Source of the DNA: JAQVXR01 sp050945755 | GTDB taxonomy: Bacteria; Bacillota; Dehalobacteriia; Dehalobacteriales; Dehalobacteriaceae | DNA length: 53,373 nt | Assembly: GCA_050945755.1 (NCBI GenBank) | Contig: JBMNTN010000009.1 | Span: 1-53,373, forward strand | Direction of reading: 5' to 3' | Shown here: in pieces, positions 25,458-33,435 of the stretch | Layout: the number at the start of each line of letters is the position of its first letter | Position numbering within the stretch: position 1 is the first letter of the stretch | Program-made: the position numbers and the translations under genes | The notes under the pieces: model-generated | The model's database searches: none | Seen by the model: only the letters and a program-made list of their open reading frames with translations | Told to the model about the DNA's origin: nothing

Positions 25458-25465
25458 GATAATAA

Positions 25466-25512
25466 TCCTTTATAAAAAACAGGACATGATAAAGGAATAA
25501 AGGTTTTTTCGG
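25466..25512 (+). terminator. Possible hairpin after alaS
   Basis: TCCTTTAT (25466-25473) and ATAAAGGA (25489-25496) are perfect complements. ATAAAGG and T6 follow about 8 nt later. The offset T tract makes it an imperfect terminator. Confidence 0.35.
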
Positions 25513-25546
25513 CGAATACTAATATTATCCAAATGGAGGTGATTTT

Positions 25547-25810
25547 GTGGCTGGAGAAAACATAGAAGAAACTATGTGTTTTCAAGTTGCTAAAGAAGAA
25601 GAATTAAATGCCAGGGATGTTCTATTCTCCGTGTATGGTGCACTCAAAGAAAAAGGATATAATCCCATTAACCAGTTGGTAGGATATTTGATTTCTGGTG
25701 ATCCAGCCTATATCACCAGTCATAAACAAGCCAGGAGTTTAATTCGCCGTGTGGAACGTGATGATCTTTTAGAAGAACTGGTGAAGAGTTATTTGGAGGA
25801 AAAAAATTAG
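25547..25810 (+). CDS. ireB: IreB family regulatory phosphoprotein (UPF0297/YrzL)
   Basis: This 87-aa protein has the highly conserved core LFSVYGALKEKGYNPINQLVGYL and SGDPAYITSHKQARSLIRRVERD. In Enterococcus the homologue IreB is a substrate of the Ser/Thr kinase IreK and affects cephalosporin resistance. The N-terminal Thr residues (E-E-T-M) are where phosphorylation is known in that family. GTG 25547 follows GGAGGTGATTTT. In Firmicutes it sits with ruvX and the DUF1292 gene; here an aldo/keto reductase gene is inserted between. Confidence 0.93.
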   Translation: MAGENIEETMCFQVAKEEELNARDVLFSVYGALKEKGYNPINQLVGYLISGDPAYITSHKQARSLIRRVERDDLLEELVKSYLEEKN

Positions 25811-25835
25811 AGACGGCCGAGAGGCCGTCTCGCTT
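25811..25835 (+). terminator. Hairpin after ireB
   Basis: AGACGGCC (25811-25818) and GGCCGTCT (25823-25830) enclose a GAGA (GNRA) tetraloop. The tail CGCTTTG is poor in T, so it may be a weak terminator or an mRNA-stabilising hairpin. Confidence 0.55.
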
Positions 25836-25863
25836 TGTATAGGCAATAGTTGAGGTGTTACTT

Positions 25864-26811
25864 ATGAAATATGCAAGATTAGGGAAAACTCCCTTTACAG
25901 TATCCAAAATTTGTTTTGGCGCATTACCAATGGGCCCGCTCCAGAGTAGTTTAAGCATAACTAAGGGAAAAGAAGTGATCAGGACAGCTCTTGAACTTGG
26001 GGTCAATTTTATCGATACAGCTCAAACATATGGGACATATCCTTATATAAAAGCAGCATTAAAAGGATGGCATCGGGATGTGATAGTTGCCACCAAATCC
26101 TATGCCTTTTCCCGAGAGGTTATGGCGAAAAGCCTGGAAGATGCCCGAAAAGGCTTGGACCGAGACAAGATCGATATTTTTGCTTTGCATGAGCAAGAAT
26201 CCTGGCTTACTATCAAGGGACATTGGCAAGCGGTGGAATATTTACTGGAGGCCAAAGCGAAGGGGATTGTTGGTGCAGTGGGAATTTCAACCCATGCAGT
26301 AGATGCGGTTAGAGCAGCAACAGGTATTAAAGAAATTGAGGTGATTCATCCACTTTTAAATATGCAGGGATTGGGGATTCTTGATGGAACTCTTAAAGAA
26401 ATGCTTGATGCTGTCAGATTGGCTGCATTAAAGGGAAAAGGTATTTACGGCATGAAGGCCATTGGCGGGGGAAACCTTGCCGGGAATGTTAAAGAAGCCT
26501 TAGCTTGGGCATTTAACTTAGACATGGTCCATTCTTTTGCTGTGGGAATGAAATCAGAAGCGGAGGTTAGAGTAAATGTTGCCTGGCTTTTGGGACAGGA
26601 ACCGTCGATGGAGGATTTAAAAGAGGTACTGTACCGAAAAAAGGTGCTTCATATTGAAGAATGGTGTCTGGGATGCGGAAAATGCACTAAACTCTGTCCC
26701 CAGCAGGCATTAAGCATCGTGAATACAAGAGCGGTTGTCGAAGAGAAAAAGTGTCTGCTTTGTGGGTATTGTGCACGGGCATGCCGGGATTTCTGCATTA
26801 AAGTGATTTGA
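25864..26811 (+). CDS. Aldo/keto reductase with C-terminal double [4Fe-4S] ferredoxin domain
   Basis: This protein of about 315 aa joins an aldo/keto reductase TIM barrel (residues about 1-250, with FIDTAQTYG holding the catalytic Tyr, and AVGISTHAVDAV) to a ferredoxin domain. The latter has C-L-G-C-G-K-C-x3-C-P and C-L-L-C-G-Y-C-x3-C cluster motifs. Such fusions occur in anaerobes and imply electron transfer to or from ferredoxin, but the substrate is unknown. ATG 25864 follows GAGGTG; the GTG at 25855 overlaps that site. It interrupts the usual ireB-ruvX order. Confidence 0.9.
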   Translation: MKYARLGKTPFTVSKICFGALPMGPLQSSLSITKGKEVIRTALELGVNFIDTAQTYGTYPYIKAALKGWHRDVIVATKSYAFSREVMAKSLEDARKGLDRDKIDIFALHEQESWLTIKGHWQAVEYLLEAKAKGIVGAVGISTHAVDAVRAATGIKEIEVIHPLLNMQGLGILDGTLKEMLDAVRLAALKGKGIYGMKAIGGGNLAGNVKEALAWAFNLDMVHSFAVGMKSEAEVRVNVAWLLGQEPSMEDLKEVLYRKKVLHIEEWCLGCGKCTKLCPQQALSIVNTRAVVEEKKCLLCGYCARACRDFCIKVI

Positions 26812-26864
26812 TATGATCTTGTTTTTGATAACGGAGAATGCTTTAGTTAAAAGGGGAATGAAAA

Positions 26865-27293
26865 GTGAGAGTAATGGGCTTGGATGTGGGTGAACGAACC
26901 ATCGGGGTAGCTATAAGTGATCCTTTCGGATGGACTGCTCAAGGAATTATGACGATTAAAAGATGCGATAACTTGGAAAAAGATATCATGCAATTGAAAG
27001 AACTGGTGAAGAACTATCAAGTAGCCAAAATTGTTGTCGGCCTACCAAAGAACATGAACGGAACCCTTGGTCCCTCGGCGGAAAGGTGTCAAGCTATGGC
27101 CGACACCTTGCAGGAGAGGATTGGACTACCGGTTGTTCTTTGGGATGAAAGGCTTTCCACCATGGCGGCAGAAAGAACTCTATTAGAAGGAAACATTTCA
27201 CGCAAGAAAAGAAAACGGGTAATTGATAAGATGGCGGCAGTAATTATACTCCAGGGATATTTGGATTTTCAGCAAAAGAATAAAACGGACTGA
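26865..27293 (+). CDS. ruvX: Putative pre-16S rRNA nuclease RuvX/YqgF
   Basis: This 142-aa RNase H-fold protein trims pre-16S rRNA in E. coli and was earlier proposed as a Holliday junction resolvase. It has the N-terminal catalytic Asp in MGLDVGERTIGVA, the central VVGLPKNMNGTLGPSA, and WDERLSTMAAERTLLE with the further acidic residues. GTG 26865 follows AAAGGGGAATG. It belongs to the ireB-ruvX-DUF1292 set conserved in Firmicutes. Confidence 0.95.
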   Translation: MRVMGLDVGERTIGVAISDPFGWTAQGIMTIKRCDNLEKDIMQLKELVKNYQVAKIVVGLPKNMNGTLGPSAERCQAMADTLQERIGLPVVLWDERLSTMAAERTLLEGNISRKKRKRVIDKMAAVIILQGYLDFQQKNKTD

Positions 27294-27320
27294 ATTTGGT
27301 TATAACTGTAAAGGAAACCA

Positions 27321-27349
27321 TTGACATTGGTTAATCAATGGGATAAAAT
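27321..27349 (+). promoter_or_regulatory. Sigma-A promoter of the DUF1292 gene
   Basis: TTGACA (27321-27326), 17 nt, TAAAAT (27344-27349). It lies 28 nt after ruvX, so the small acidic protein can be expressed separately. Confidence 0.7.
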
Positions 27350-27380
27350 GAGCGTAATTTGAATAAATTGGGGTGTGGAT

Positions 27381-27665
27381 ATGACGGATTTTGAAGACCG
27401 CGAGGTAATTCTTCTGGATGAAGAAGGCAAAGAACACAAATTTGAAGTGTTGGATATTATCGAAGTTGACAGCGCTGAGTATGCTGTTTTAATGCCTGTA
27501 GAAGAAGATGAGGATTATGATCCTGATGAGGCAATCATTCTCAAGATTGGTCAAGATGAAAATGGAGAAGAAATTCTCTATGAAATTGAGGATGATGAGG
27601 AATGGGAAAAAGTTGCTGATGCTTATGATGAAATGATTGACGAGACAGATGAAGAAGATGAATAA
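27381..27665 (+). CDS. DUF1292 protein (YrzB-like)
   Basis: This strongly acidic protein of about 94 aa matches the DUF1292 pattern: EVILLDEEGKEHKFEVLDIIEV, then EYAVLMPVEE and EAIILKI. Asp/Glu-rich stretches make up most of its C-terminal half. The function is unknown. ATG 27381 is preceded by GGGGTGTG; GTG 27375 is the alternative. It is followed by a C(UUCG)G terminator. Confidence 0.9.
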   Translation: MTDFEDREVILLDEEGKEHKFEVLDIIEVDSAEYAVLMPVEEDEDYDPDEAIILKIGQDENGEEILYEIEDDEEWEKVADAYDEMIDETDEEDE

Positions 27666-27694
27666 TTAGCGGTAAGGTAAGAATCCAATGGATA

Positions 27695-27728
27695 AATACG
27701 CAACTTCGGTTGTGTATTTTTTATTTTA
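27695..27728 (+). terminator. UUCG-tetraloop terminator after DUF1292
   Basis: A 10-bp stem (27695-27704 with 27709-27718, one G-T pair) is closed by the very stable C(TTCG)G loop and followed by a long T-rich tail. Confidence 0.92.
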
Positions 27729-27776
27729 CGCAATCATAACATAAAAATGAGATAATTTATATGGGAGGACTCCTTT

Positions 27777-29126
27777 TTGCTTAAGGGTTTAGGCGAAAAA
27801 AAAGGTCGTTTACTTATTTCTATAGTTTTAGGGATTGTGGTTTTAGCAGCGGTTTGTGAGTATCGGATAATGAATGACAATAGACTTTTTTCCGGAGTCT
27901 CAATTCAGGGAAGAGATATGAGTGCAAAAACAACCGGAGAAACAGAAAAGCTCCTGGTGCCTATCTTTAATGAAGCCCTTTCCCGACATATAACTGTTAA
28001 ACATGGTGAAATGAAATGGGTCTTTTTGGCTAAAGAAATGGGACTCCAAGCGGCACCGGAGGAAACCATTCGGCAGGCATGGTTGGTTGGACGCCAAGGT
28101 TTTTTTTGGCAACGCTGGGTGGAACGGTTAGCAGTGCGGAGACATAGAAAACAGGTACCGCTGATATTTCATCAGGATGATGAGGAGTTGAAAAAGGTCA
28201 TCCTGCAAATCGCCGCTACTGTTGATACCGAACCCCAAAATGCCTTATTAAACATTACAAGAGATAATAAAATTCGGATTGAACCCAGTATTGAAGGGCA
28301 AAAGGTAGATGTAAACGAAACATTTTCAGCACTGGCAGAGACGTTGAAATCACCGGAGCAGTCCACTGTTGAACTAAAGGTAGTGGCGATAAAACCTGAG
28401 TTCACTACCGAAGATGTGGAGGAATGGGAAATCACCGGCGTTATTGCATCATTTTTTACTAATTTTGATCCGGGGAAAGAAAGCAGGTCTTCGAATATTA
28501 AGATTGCGGCTCATAAGTTGGACAGAGTTTTAGTCATGGGGCGTGAGGTTTTTTCGTTTAATGATGTTGTTGGCCCGCGCACTAAAGAAGCAGGGTATCA
28601 GGAATCTTTGGTGATTGAAAATAATGAGTTTACTCCAGGGGTAGGAGGGGGAGTCTGTCAAGTTTCTACTACTTTATATAATGCTGTCTTAAGGGCTAAC
28701 TTTTCCATAGTGGAACGCATCCCCCATTCCCTGCCGGTTCCATATGCATCCCCAGGGATGGACGCCACTGTGGCTTATGATTGGGCAGATTTTAAGTTCC
28801 TTAATGATTTAAGGACGCCAGTTTTACTTCATACAGAATATAAACCCGGGAGCATTAAGATTATCATCTTTGGACCTGAGGGGAAAGTGCCGCGAGTTAA
28901 TGTTTTTAGCCAGGTAGTTAAAGAAACAGAACCTGAGGAAGAAATTATTGAAGACCCGTCTGTACCTATGGGAACTCAGATAGTAGAAAAGCAGGGACAA
29001 AAAGGAATGGAGGTTGAAGTAATTAGAGAGGTAATAGAGGAAAACCAAGTGGTATTCCGAGAGGTTATTTCACGAGATACTTATAAGCCGGTGAAATCTG
29101 TCATCAGGGTTGCTCCAAAAAGCTAA
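27777..29126 (+). CDS. VanW family protein with G5 domain
   Basis: This 449-aa envelope protein has an N-terminal membrane anchor (about residues 10-25), a peptidoglycan-binding-4-like region (about 35-215) and the VanW domain (about 235-365, with FSFNDVVGPRT and GGGVCQVSTTLYNA). A C-terminal G5 domain (about 375-445) shows the E-x-V-x-R-E-V repeat. VanW proteins accompany some vancomycin operons, but most chromosomal members have no resistance role; cell wall association is likely. The start is TTG 27777, after GGGAGG. Confidence 0.92.
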   Translation: MLKGLGEKKGRLLISIVLGIVVLAAVCEYRIMNDNRLFSGVSIQGRDMSAKTTGETEKLLVPIFNEALSRHITVKHGEMKWVFLAKEMGLQAAPEETIRQAWLVGRQGFFWQRWVERLAVRRHRKQVPLIFHQDDEELKKVILQIAATVDTEPQNALLNITRDNKIRIEPSIEGQKVDVNETFSALAETLKSPEQSTVELKVVAIKPEFTTEDVEEWEITGVIASFFTNFDPGKESRSSNIKIAAHKLDRVLVMGREVFSFNDVVGPRTKEAGYQESLVIENNEFTPGVGGGVCQVSTTLYNAVLRANFSIVERIPHSLPVPYASPGMDATVAYDWADFKFLNDLRTPVLLHTEYKPGSIKIIIFGPEGKVPRVNVFSQVVKETEPEEEIIEDPSVPMGTQIVEKQGQKGMEVEVIREVIEENQVVFREVISRDTYKPVKSVIRVAPKS

Positions 29127-29130
29127 ATGG

Positions 29131-29159
29131 TTGTTTCAGGGCCGGTGACAGTGTATAAT
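29131..29159 (+). promoter_or_regulatory. Sigma-A promoter of mltG-trmR-trhP
   Basis: TTGTTT (29131-29136), a 17-nt spacer and TATAAT (29154-29159), just after the VanW gene. It gives a leader of about 185 nt. Confidence 0.65.
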
Positions 29160-29204
29160 ATACTGTGGTATAAAGCAGTTTTGATTGAAGTTGTTTAACT
29201 TAAT

Positions 29205-29349
29205 TCTTCCGTAAGAAGTCGTTATTCAGGAACTGCAATTCTTATCCCCTCTATTTGAAGGGGACATCCTGTTTTCAGGATAAAATAAGGACGATCGGTC
29301 TCCGATAAAGGGAAGGCCTTGATTTTTTAGAGAATGGGGGGGCTTTTAT
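29205..29349 (+). ncRNA. Structured leader of mltG (unassigned)
   Basis: The leader holds consecutive hairpins: TTCTT/AAGAA (about 29205-29218), CCCCT (29246-29250)/AGGGG (29259-29263), ATCCTG (29266-29271)/CAGGAT (29276-29281) and ATCGG/CCGAT (about 29294-29306). The last two share a context, A-A-G-G...G-A-C before the stem and A-T-A-A-A after it. I do not recognise a known riboswitch class. Confidence 0.4.
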
Positions 29350-30357
29350 ATGGCTAAAAGGCGCAGGAAAAAAATATTTACTTTTGCCACCCTGTTTATG
29401 TTGCTACTAGCTGTGACCGGCGGTTTATATTTAAGATATCTGATTTCTCCGGTAAAGGTGTCCGGCACTATCGCATTGGAAATACCTCAAAAGGCTACGA
29501 CAACGAGAATTGCTCTTCTATTAGCAGAGAAAGGTCTGATACGAGATCCCCTGATTTTTAAGGTTTATGCAAAAGCCCATGGGCTGGACAGACACTTGAA
29601 GGCGGGTGAATACCAGTTTTCCGGAGATGTGTCTCTTAAAGATATTGAAGAAGTAATTGTTAAGGGGCGTGCAGTTACAGAAAGCTTTACTATTCCCGAG
29701 GGCTTTACGGAAGAGCAGATTGCCCAGCATCTTGCTGCGAAAGGTTTGGTTGATAAGGAAAAATTTCTGGCTTATGCCAGGGAGGGTTCATTTGAATATA
29801 AGTATCTGCCTCCGGAAGGGACAGATAAACGGCTGGAAGGTTTTTTATTTCCTGACACTTACTACATAACGAAGGGGTTTTCTGAACGGCAGATTATTGA
29901 AATGATGCTTGCTCGTTTTGATCAAATTTTTAAAGAAGAATGGCGCAAGCGAGCAGATGAATTAGGCATGACCATTGGAGAAGTGGTTACCTTAGCATCA
30001 TTGGTGGAACGAGAAGCAAGGGTCTCCAAGGACAGGCCTTTGGTGGCCAGTGTTTTCCATAACCGCTTAAAAATTGGCATGCATCTGGAATCATGTGCTA
30101 CTGTCCAATATGCATTAGGGGAAGTTAAAGAAGTTCTTTTGTTTGAGGATCTGGAAACAGAATCGCCCTACAATACTTATTTACATGGAGGACTGCCACC
30201 GGGTCCTATTGCTGCTCCCGGTGCGGATTCTTTGCAGGCAGCTTTATACCCGGAAAAAACCAACTACTTATATTTTGTTGCAAAAAAAGATGGTTCCCAC
30301 TATTTCAGTAAAACTTTGGCTGAACACAATAAAGCAAAACGGTTATATTTAAAGTAG
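29350..30357 (+). CDS. mltG: Endolytic murein transglycosylase MltG
   Basis: MltG cleaves nascent glycan strands in the membrane and sets their length. The 335-aa YceG-family protein has an N-terminal basic stretch and membrane helix (about 9-28), a LysM-like region, and the catalytic core with LEGFLFPDTYYI and TLASLVEREA, whose Glu (near residue 220) is the family's catalytic acid. The C-terminal NTYLHGGLPPGPI motif is conserved. ATG 29350 follows GAATGGGGGGG. It heads the conserved mltG-trmR-trhP order. Confidence 0.95.
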   Translation: MAKRRRKKIFTFATLFMLLLAVTGGLYLRYLISPVKVSGTIALEIPQKATTTRIALLLAEKGLIRDPLIFKVYAKAHGLDRHLKAGEYQFSGDVSLKDIEEVIVKGRAVTESFTIPEGFTEEQIAQHLAAKGLVDKEKFLAYAREGSFEYKYLPPEGTDKRLEGFLFPDTYYITKGFSERQIIEMMLARFDQIFKEEWRKRADELGMTIGEVVTLASLVEREARVSKDRPLVASVFHNRLKIGMHLESCATVQYALGEVKEVLLFEDLETESPYNTYLHGGLPPGPIAAPGADSLQAALYPEKTNYLYFVAKKDGSHYFSKTLAEHNKAKRLYLK

Positions 30358-30384
30358 GCTCAAAGTATTGTTGGAGTGTCTTAA

Positions 30385-30993
30385 ATGAATTTTAATAATG
30401 AACTGATGAATGAGTTGTTGACGGAGTGTCAGGGAAAAAACGTGGCTCAAGTACATCCTGAAGTTGCCAAGCTTCTTGCCCTTTTAATTGACTGTGGGGA
30501 ATACCGGAGGGTATTAGAGATTGGGACCGGTCTAGGTTTTTCCACGATTAATTTAGCCCGGGCGGTGGAGCCTAGAGGAGGCAGTGTACTGACCATCGAA
30601 CGGATGCCGGAGCGTTTGGAAAGGGCACGGGATTATTTTAGGCGCTTTCATCTTAACAATATTCGCACATATGAAGGAGAGGCCCATCAGGTGATACCTC
30701 ATTTGGATGGTTACTTTGATTTAATTTTTTTAGATGCGGCGATGGGACAGTATGCGGATTATTTTGAGATGCTTTTTCCCCGCCTAGTCCCAGGCGGTGT
30801 CTTGATAGCGGACAATGTTTTTTTTGAAGATCTAATCTTTCGCTCTCGGTCCGATGTGCCTCATAGACGGCGGACCATGCAAGAAAGGTTACAGATTTTT
30901 ATCCAAAAGATAAAGGATCATCCTAAATTAACGACCAGAATATTTCCTTTTGGTGATGGGCTGGCAGTGAGCTGGCGGCACCGGGAGGAGTAG
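30385..30993 (+). CDS. trmR: O-methyltransferase, probable tRNA 5-hydroxyuridine methyltransferase TrmR
   Basis: This 202-aa SAM-dependent O-methyltransferase of the COMT-like family has motif I LEIGTGLGFSTINLA (about 45), the acidic VLTIERMPERLE motif, and FDLIFLDAAMGQY with the metal-binding Asp. In Bacillus subtilis the homologue YrrM/TrmR, located next to mltG, methylates 5-hydroxyuridine 34 to 5-methoxyuridine. The U32-family gene immediately downstream would make that substrate. The assignment rests on synteny and family resemblance. Confidence 0.85.
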   Translation: MNFNNELMNELLTECQGKNVAQVHPEVAKLLALLIDCGEYRRVLEIGTGLGFSTINLARAVEPRGGSVLTIERMPERLERARDYFRRFHLNNIRTYEGEAHQVIPHLDGYFDLIFLDAAMGQYADYFEMLFPRLVPGGVLIADNVFFEDLIFRSRSDVPHRRRTMQERLQIFIQKIKDHPKLTTRIFPFGDGLAVSWRHREE

Positions 30994-31005
30994 AAGGGAA
31001 AAGAA

Positions 31006-32238
31006 ATGAAAAAACCGGAACTGCTTGCTCCGGCAGGCAATTTAGAAAAACTTGAAATGGCGATACGTTTTGGTGCTGATGCAGTTTACTTAGGTGGAAA
31101 GTTTTTTGGCTTGCGCTCAGGAGCAGGTAATTTTTCTCAAGATGAAATGAAAAAGGGAATAAAACTAGCCCATGCAAAACAAGCCCGAGTTTATGTTACC
31201 GTAAATGTGTTTACTCATAACAATGATCTTAATGCTTTGCCGGATTATCTGAAGCAACTGGAAGAGTTAAATGTTGATGGTATTATTGTTTCGGACCCAG
31301 GGGTGTTATTAACTGCCCGAAATACTGTCCCCAATATACCTGTCCATATCAGTACCCAGGCTAATACAACAAATTGGGCAGCCGTGAAATTTTGGCAGGA
31401 AGTTGGGGCAAAAAGAGTGGTACTTGCTCGGGAACTGTCTCAGCAAGAAATTTATGAGATCAGGCAAAAGAGCAGTATTGAACTAGAGATTTTTGTCCAT
31501 GGCGCCATGTGTATTTCATATTCGGGAAGATGTCTTTTAAGCAATTATTTAGCAGAAAGAAATGCAAACCAGGGGGATTGTGCTCAACCATGTCGCTGGA
31601 AGTATCATTTAGTTGAAGAGAAAAGGCCGGGTCAGTATTGGCCGATATTTGAAGATGAGAGAGGGACATATGTTTTTAATTCTAAAGACCTTTGTCTTTT
31701 ACAAAGCTTACCGGAATTAATGGATTTAGGCATTGACTCATTTAAAATTGAGGGACGGATGAAAAGTGCTTATTATGTTGCTTCCGTGGTTAAGGTTTAC
31801 CGGGAAGCGATTGATATTTTATTTTCCGATTCGGAAAAGTTTTCTCAAAAACTGCCCGGTTGGCAAGAGGAATTATTAAAAGTAAGCCACCGCGGTTACA
31901 CTACTGGTTTTTTTTATGATAAACCCTCCAGGAAGGACCAGCGATATAGCAGTTCCACCTACATTAAAAACTATGATTTTATTGGGGTCGTTCTTGATTA
32001 TAATTCAGAAAAGCAAGAAGTTTTGCTGGAACAGAGAAATCGCTTTTTTGTGGGAGAAGAGGTAGAATTCTTACCTCCCAGGGGACCATTTATCAAATGG
32101 AGTCTTGATTCAATCAAAGACGAGACAGGAGTGGAGATTGAGTCTGCACCCCATCCCCAGCAGTTAGTGACGATACCTGTTCCCTTCAGATTAGAGCCTG
32201 GTACCATCATGCGCCGTATGCGCCAGGAGGAAAGATGA
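31006..32238 (+). CDS. trhP: U32 family protein, probable tRNA U34 hydroxylation protein TrhP
   Basis: This 410-aa peptidase U32-family protein has the signature region EIFVHGAMCISYSGRCLLSN followed by Cys residues in GDCAQPCRW that probably bind an Fe-S cluster, and a C-terminal barrel. U32 proteins TrhP/YrrN-YrrO hydroxylate tRNA uridine 34 with prephenate-derived chemistry. B. subtilis has two adjacent genes, whereas here one full-length copy follows trmR by 12 nt. The stop overlaps the start of the DUF4911 gene (ATGA). Confidence 0.9.
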   Translation: MKKPELLAPAGNLEKLEMAIRFGADAVYLGGKFFGLRSGAGNFSQDEMKKGIKLAHAKQARVYVTVNVFTHNNDLNALPDYLKQLEELNVDGIIVSDPGVLLTARNTVPNIPVHISTQANTTNWAAVKFWQEVGAKRVVLARELSQQEIYEIRQKSSIELEIFVHGAMCISYSGRCLLSNYLAERNANQGDCAQPCRWKYHLVEEKRPGQYWPIFEDERGTYVFNSKDLCLLQSLPELMDLGIDSFKIEGRMKSAYYVASVVKVYREAIDILFSDSEKFSQKLPGWQEELLKVSHRGYTTGFFYDKPSRKDQRYSSSTYIKNYDFIGVVLDYNSEKQEVLLEQRNRFFVGEEVEFLPPRGPFIKWSLDSIKDETGVEIESAPHPQQLVTIPVPFRLEPGTIMRRMRQEER

Positions 32239-32456
32239 TGATTCCTGATGATAGATACCATATCCTGGTAAAGGTGGATCCCGGTGATATTGATGTATTT
32301 AATAAAGTCATGGAAGGATATGACAATCTTTGTTTGGTTACAGCCGTTCATCCTGAGCTTGGTGAACTGGTGGTCCGGGTAACTTTAGATACCCGGGGAG
32401 AGGTGATAAAAATCCTCAAGCACTTGCCTTTCCCGGTGACCATTTTAGAAAGATAA
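32235..32456 (+). CDS. DUF4911 protein
   Basis: This 73-aa protein resembles DUF4911 (an ACT-like small fold; alternating strands such as YHILVKVDP and ELVVRVTLD). Its ATG overlaps the trhP stop, so translation is coupled. A role linked to tRNA modification or amino acid sensing can only be guessed from position. Confidence 0.75.
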   Translation: MMIPDDRYHILVKVDPGDIDVFNKVMEGYDNLCLVTAVHPELGELVVRVTLDTRGEVIKILKHLPFPVTILER

Positions 32457-32504
32457 ATATGAGTTTCCAGAATACAGAGGTGTAGGAGAAGGAGAAATAA
32501 GCAG

Positions 32505-33404
32505 ATGAAAAAACATTTGTTGATAGTAGTGGGAGTCTTATTGGCATTATTTAGTGCCGGATGTGGCAGTCAAGCAGATAGTTTAATAGAAGAACATGGA
32601 CAACAATTTACAGACAGTTTAGGACGAGAAGTGATAATTGAAAAGACGCCGGAAAAAATTATTTCCCTGTCGCCTGCTACTACCGAGATTCTTTTTGATC
32701 TTGGGTTAGGAGATAAGATTGTCGGCAATACCGATTACTGTGATTATCCGGAAGAGGCAAAACAAATTGATAAGATTGGTGGTTTTGAAAATCCAAACCT
32801 GGAATTAATTATTGAGAAAGAACCGGATATTGTATTTACGGCAGCAGGTCTGCAGGAGGAGATAACTGATAAATTAGAAGAGGTTGGCATAGAGGTTGTT
32901 TGTCTTGATGCGGAAACTATTGAACAGGTGATGGATAATATTGTTCTCGCCGGGACTATTACCGGGACTGATAAAAAAGCGAAAGAAATTGTCCTGGATA
33001 TGCAGGAAAGATTGGATTTTGTGCAAGCCAAAGTAGCTGGACAGCCTGTTCCCAATGTCTTTTTTGAAGTTTGGGATGACCCATTGATGACTGCTGGCCG
33101 AGGAAGCTTTATTGACAGCCTTATAACCATTGCCGGAGGAAAGAATATTGCTTCGGATTTAAATAAAAAATATGTTAATTATAGTTTGGAACAGCTCTTG
33201 GTGGCAGATCCGGAATATTATCTTTTAAACAACCATGCCCATAGTCCGGCAGAAGTTAAAGAACGAAACGGCTATCAGAAACTGCAAGCAGTTATAAATA
33301 ATCGGATTTATGCAATTGAAGATGATTTAGTTACTCTCCCCGGCCCAAGAATTATCGAAGGGCTGGAAGAGATCGCCAAAATTATCCATCCGGAAGTATT
33401 TTAA
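32505..33404 (+). CDS. Periplasmic-binding-type lipoprotein, BtuF/FecB family
   Basis: This 299-aa substrate-binding lipoprotein starts with a lipoprotein signal peptide (K-K, then a hydrophobic segment) and lipobox FSAGC with the lipidated Cys at residue 20. The helical-backbone (class III) binding fold shows KIISLSPATTEILFDLGLGDKIVGNTDYC near residues 52-80. Cobalamin, haem or ferric siderophore are possible ligands. No cobalamin riboswitch was seen in the 48-nt gap upstream. Permease and ATPase genes follow in order. Confidence 0.92.
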   Translation: MKKHLLIVVGVLLALFSAGCGSQADSLIEEHGQQFTDSLGREVIIEKTPEKIISLSPATTEILFDLGLGDKIVGNTDYCDYPEEAKQIDKIGGFENPNLELIIEKEPDIVFTAAGLQEEITDKLEEVGIEVVCLDAETIEQVMDNIVLAGTITGTDKKAKEIVLDMQERLDFVQAKVAGQPVPNVFFEVWDDPLMTAGRGSFIDSLITIAGGKNIASDLNKKYVNYSLEQLLVADPEYYLLNNHAHSPAEVKERNGYQKLQAVINNRIYAIEDDLVTLPGPRIIEGLEEIAKIIHPEVF

Positions 33405-33435
33405 AAATAATAAAAGAGAAATGATGGGATGAGGC

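Noticed and set aside
29264..29310. A guanidine (ykkC-type) riboswitch because of a GGACGA sequence
   Set aside because: The ACGR motif is not in hairpin loops and the remaining consensus is absent.
32457..32504. A cobalamin riboswitch before the BtuFCD-like operon
   Set aside because: The gap is only 48 nt and lacks the B12-box.
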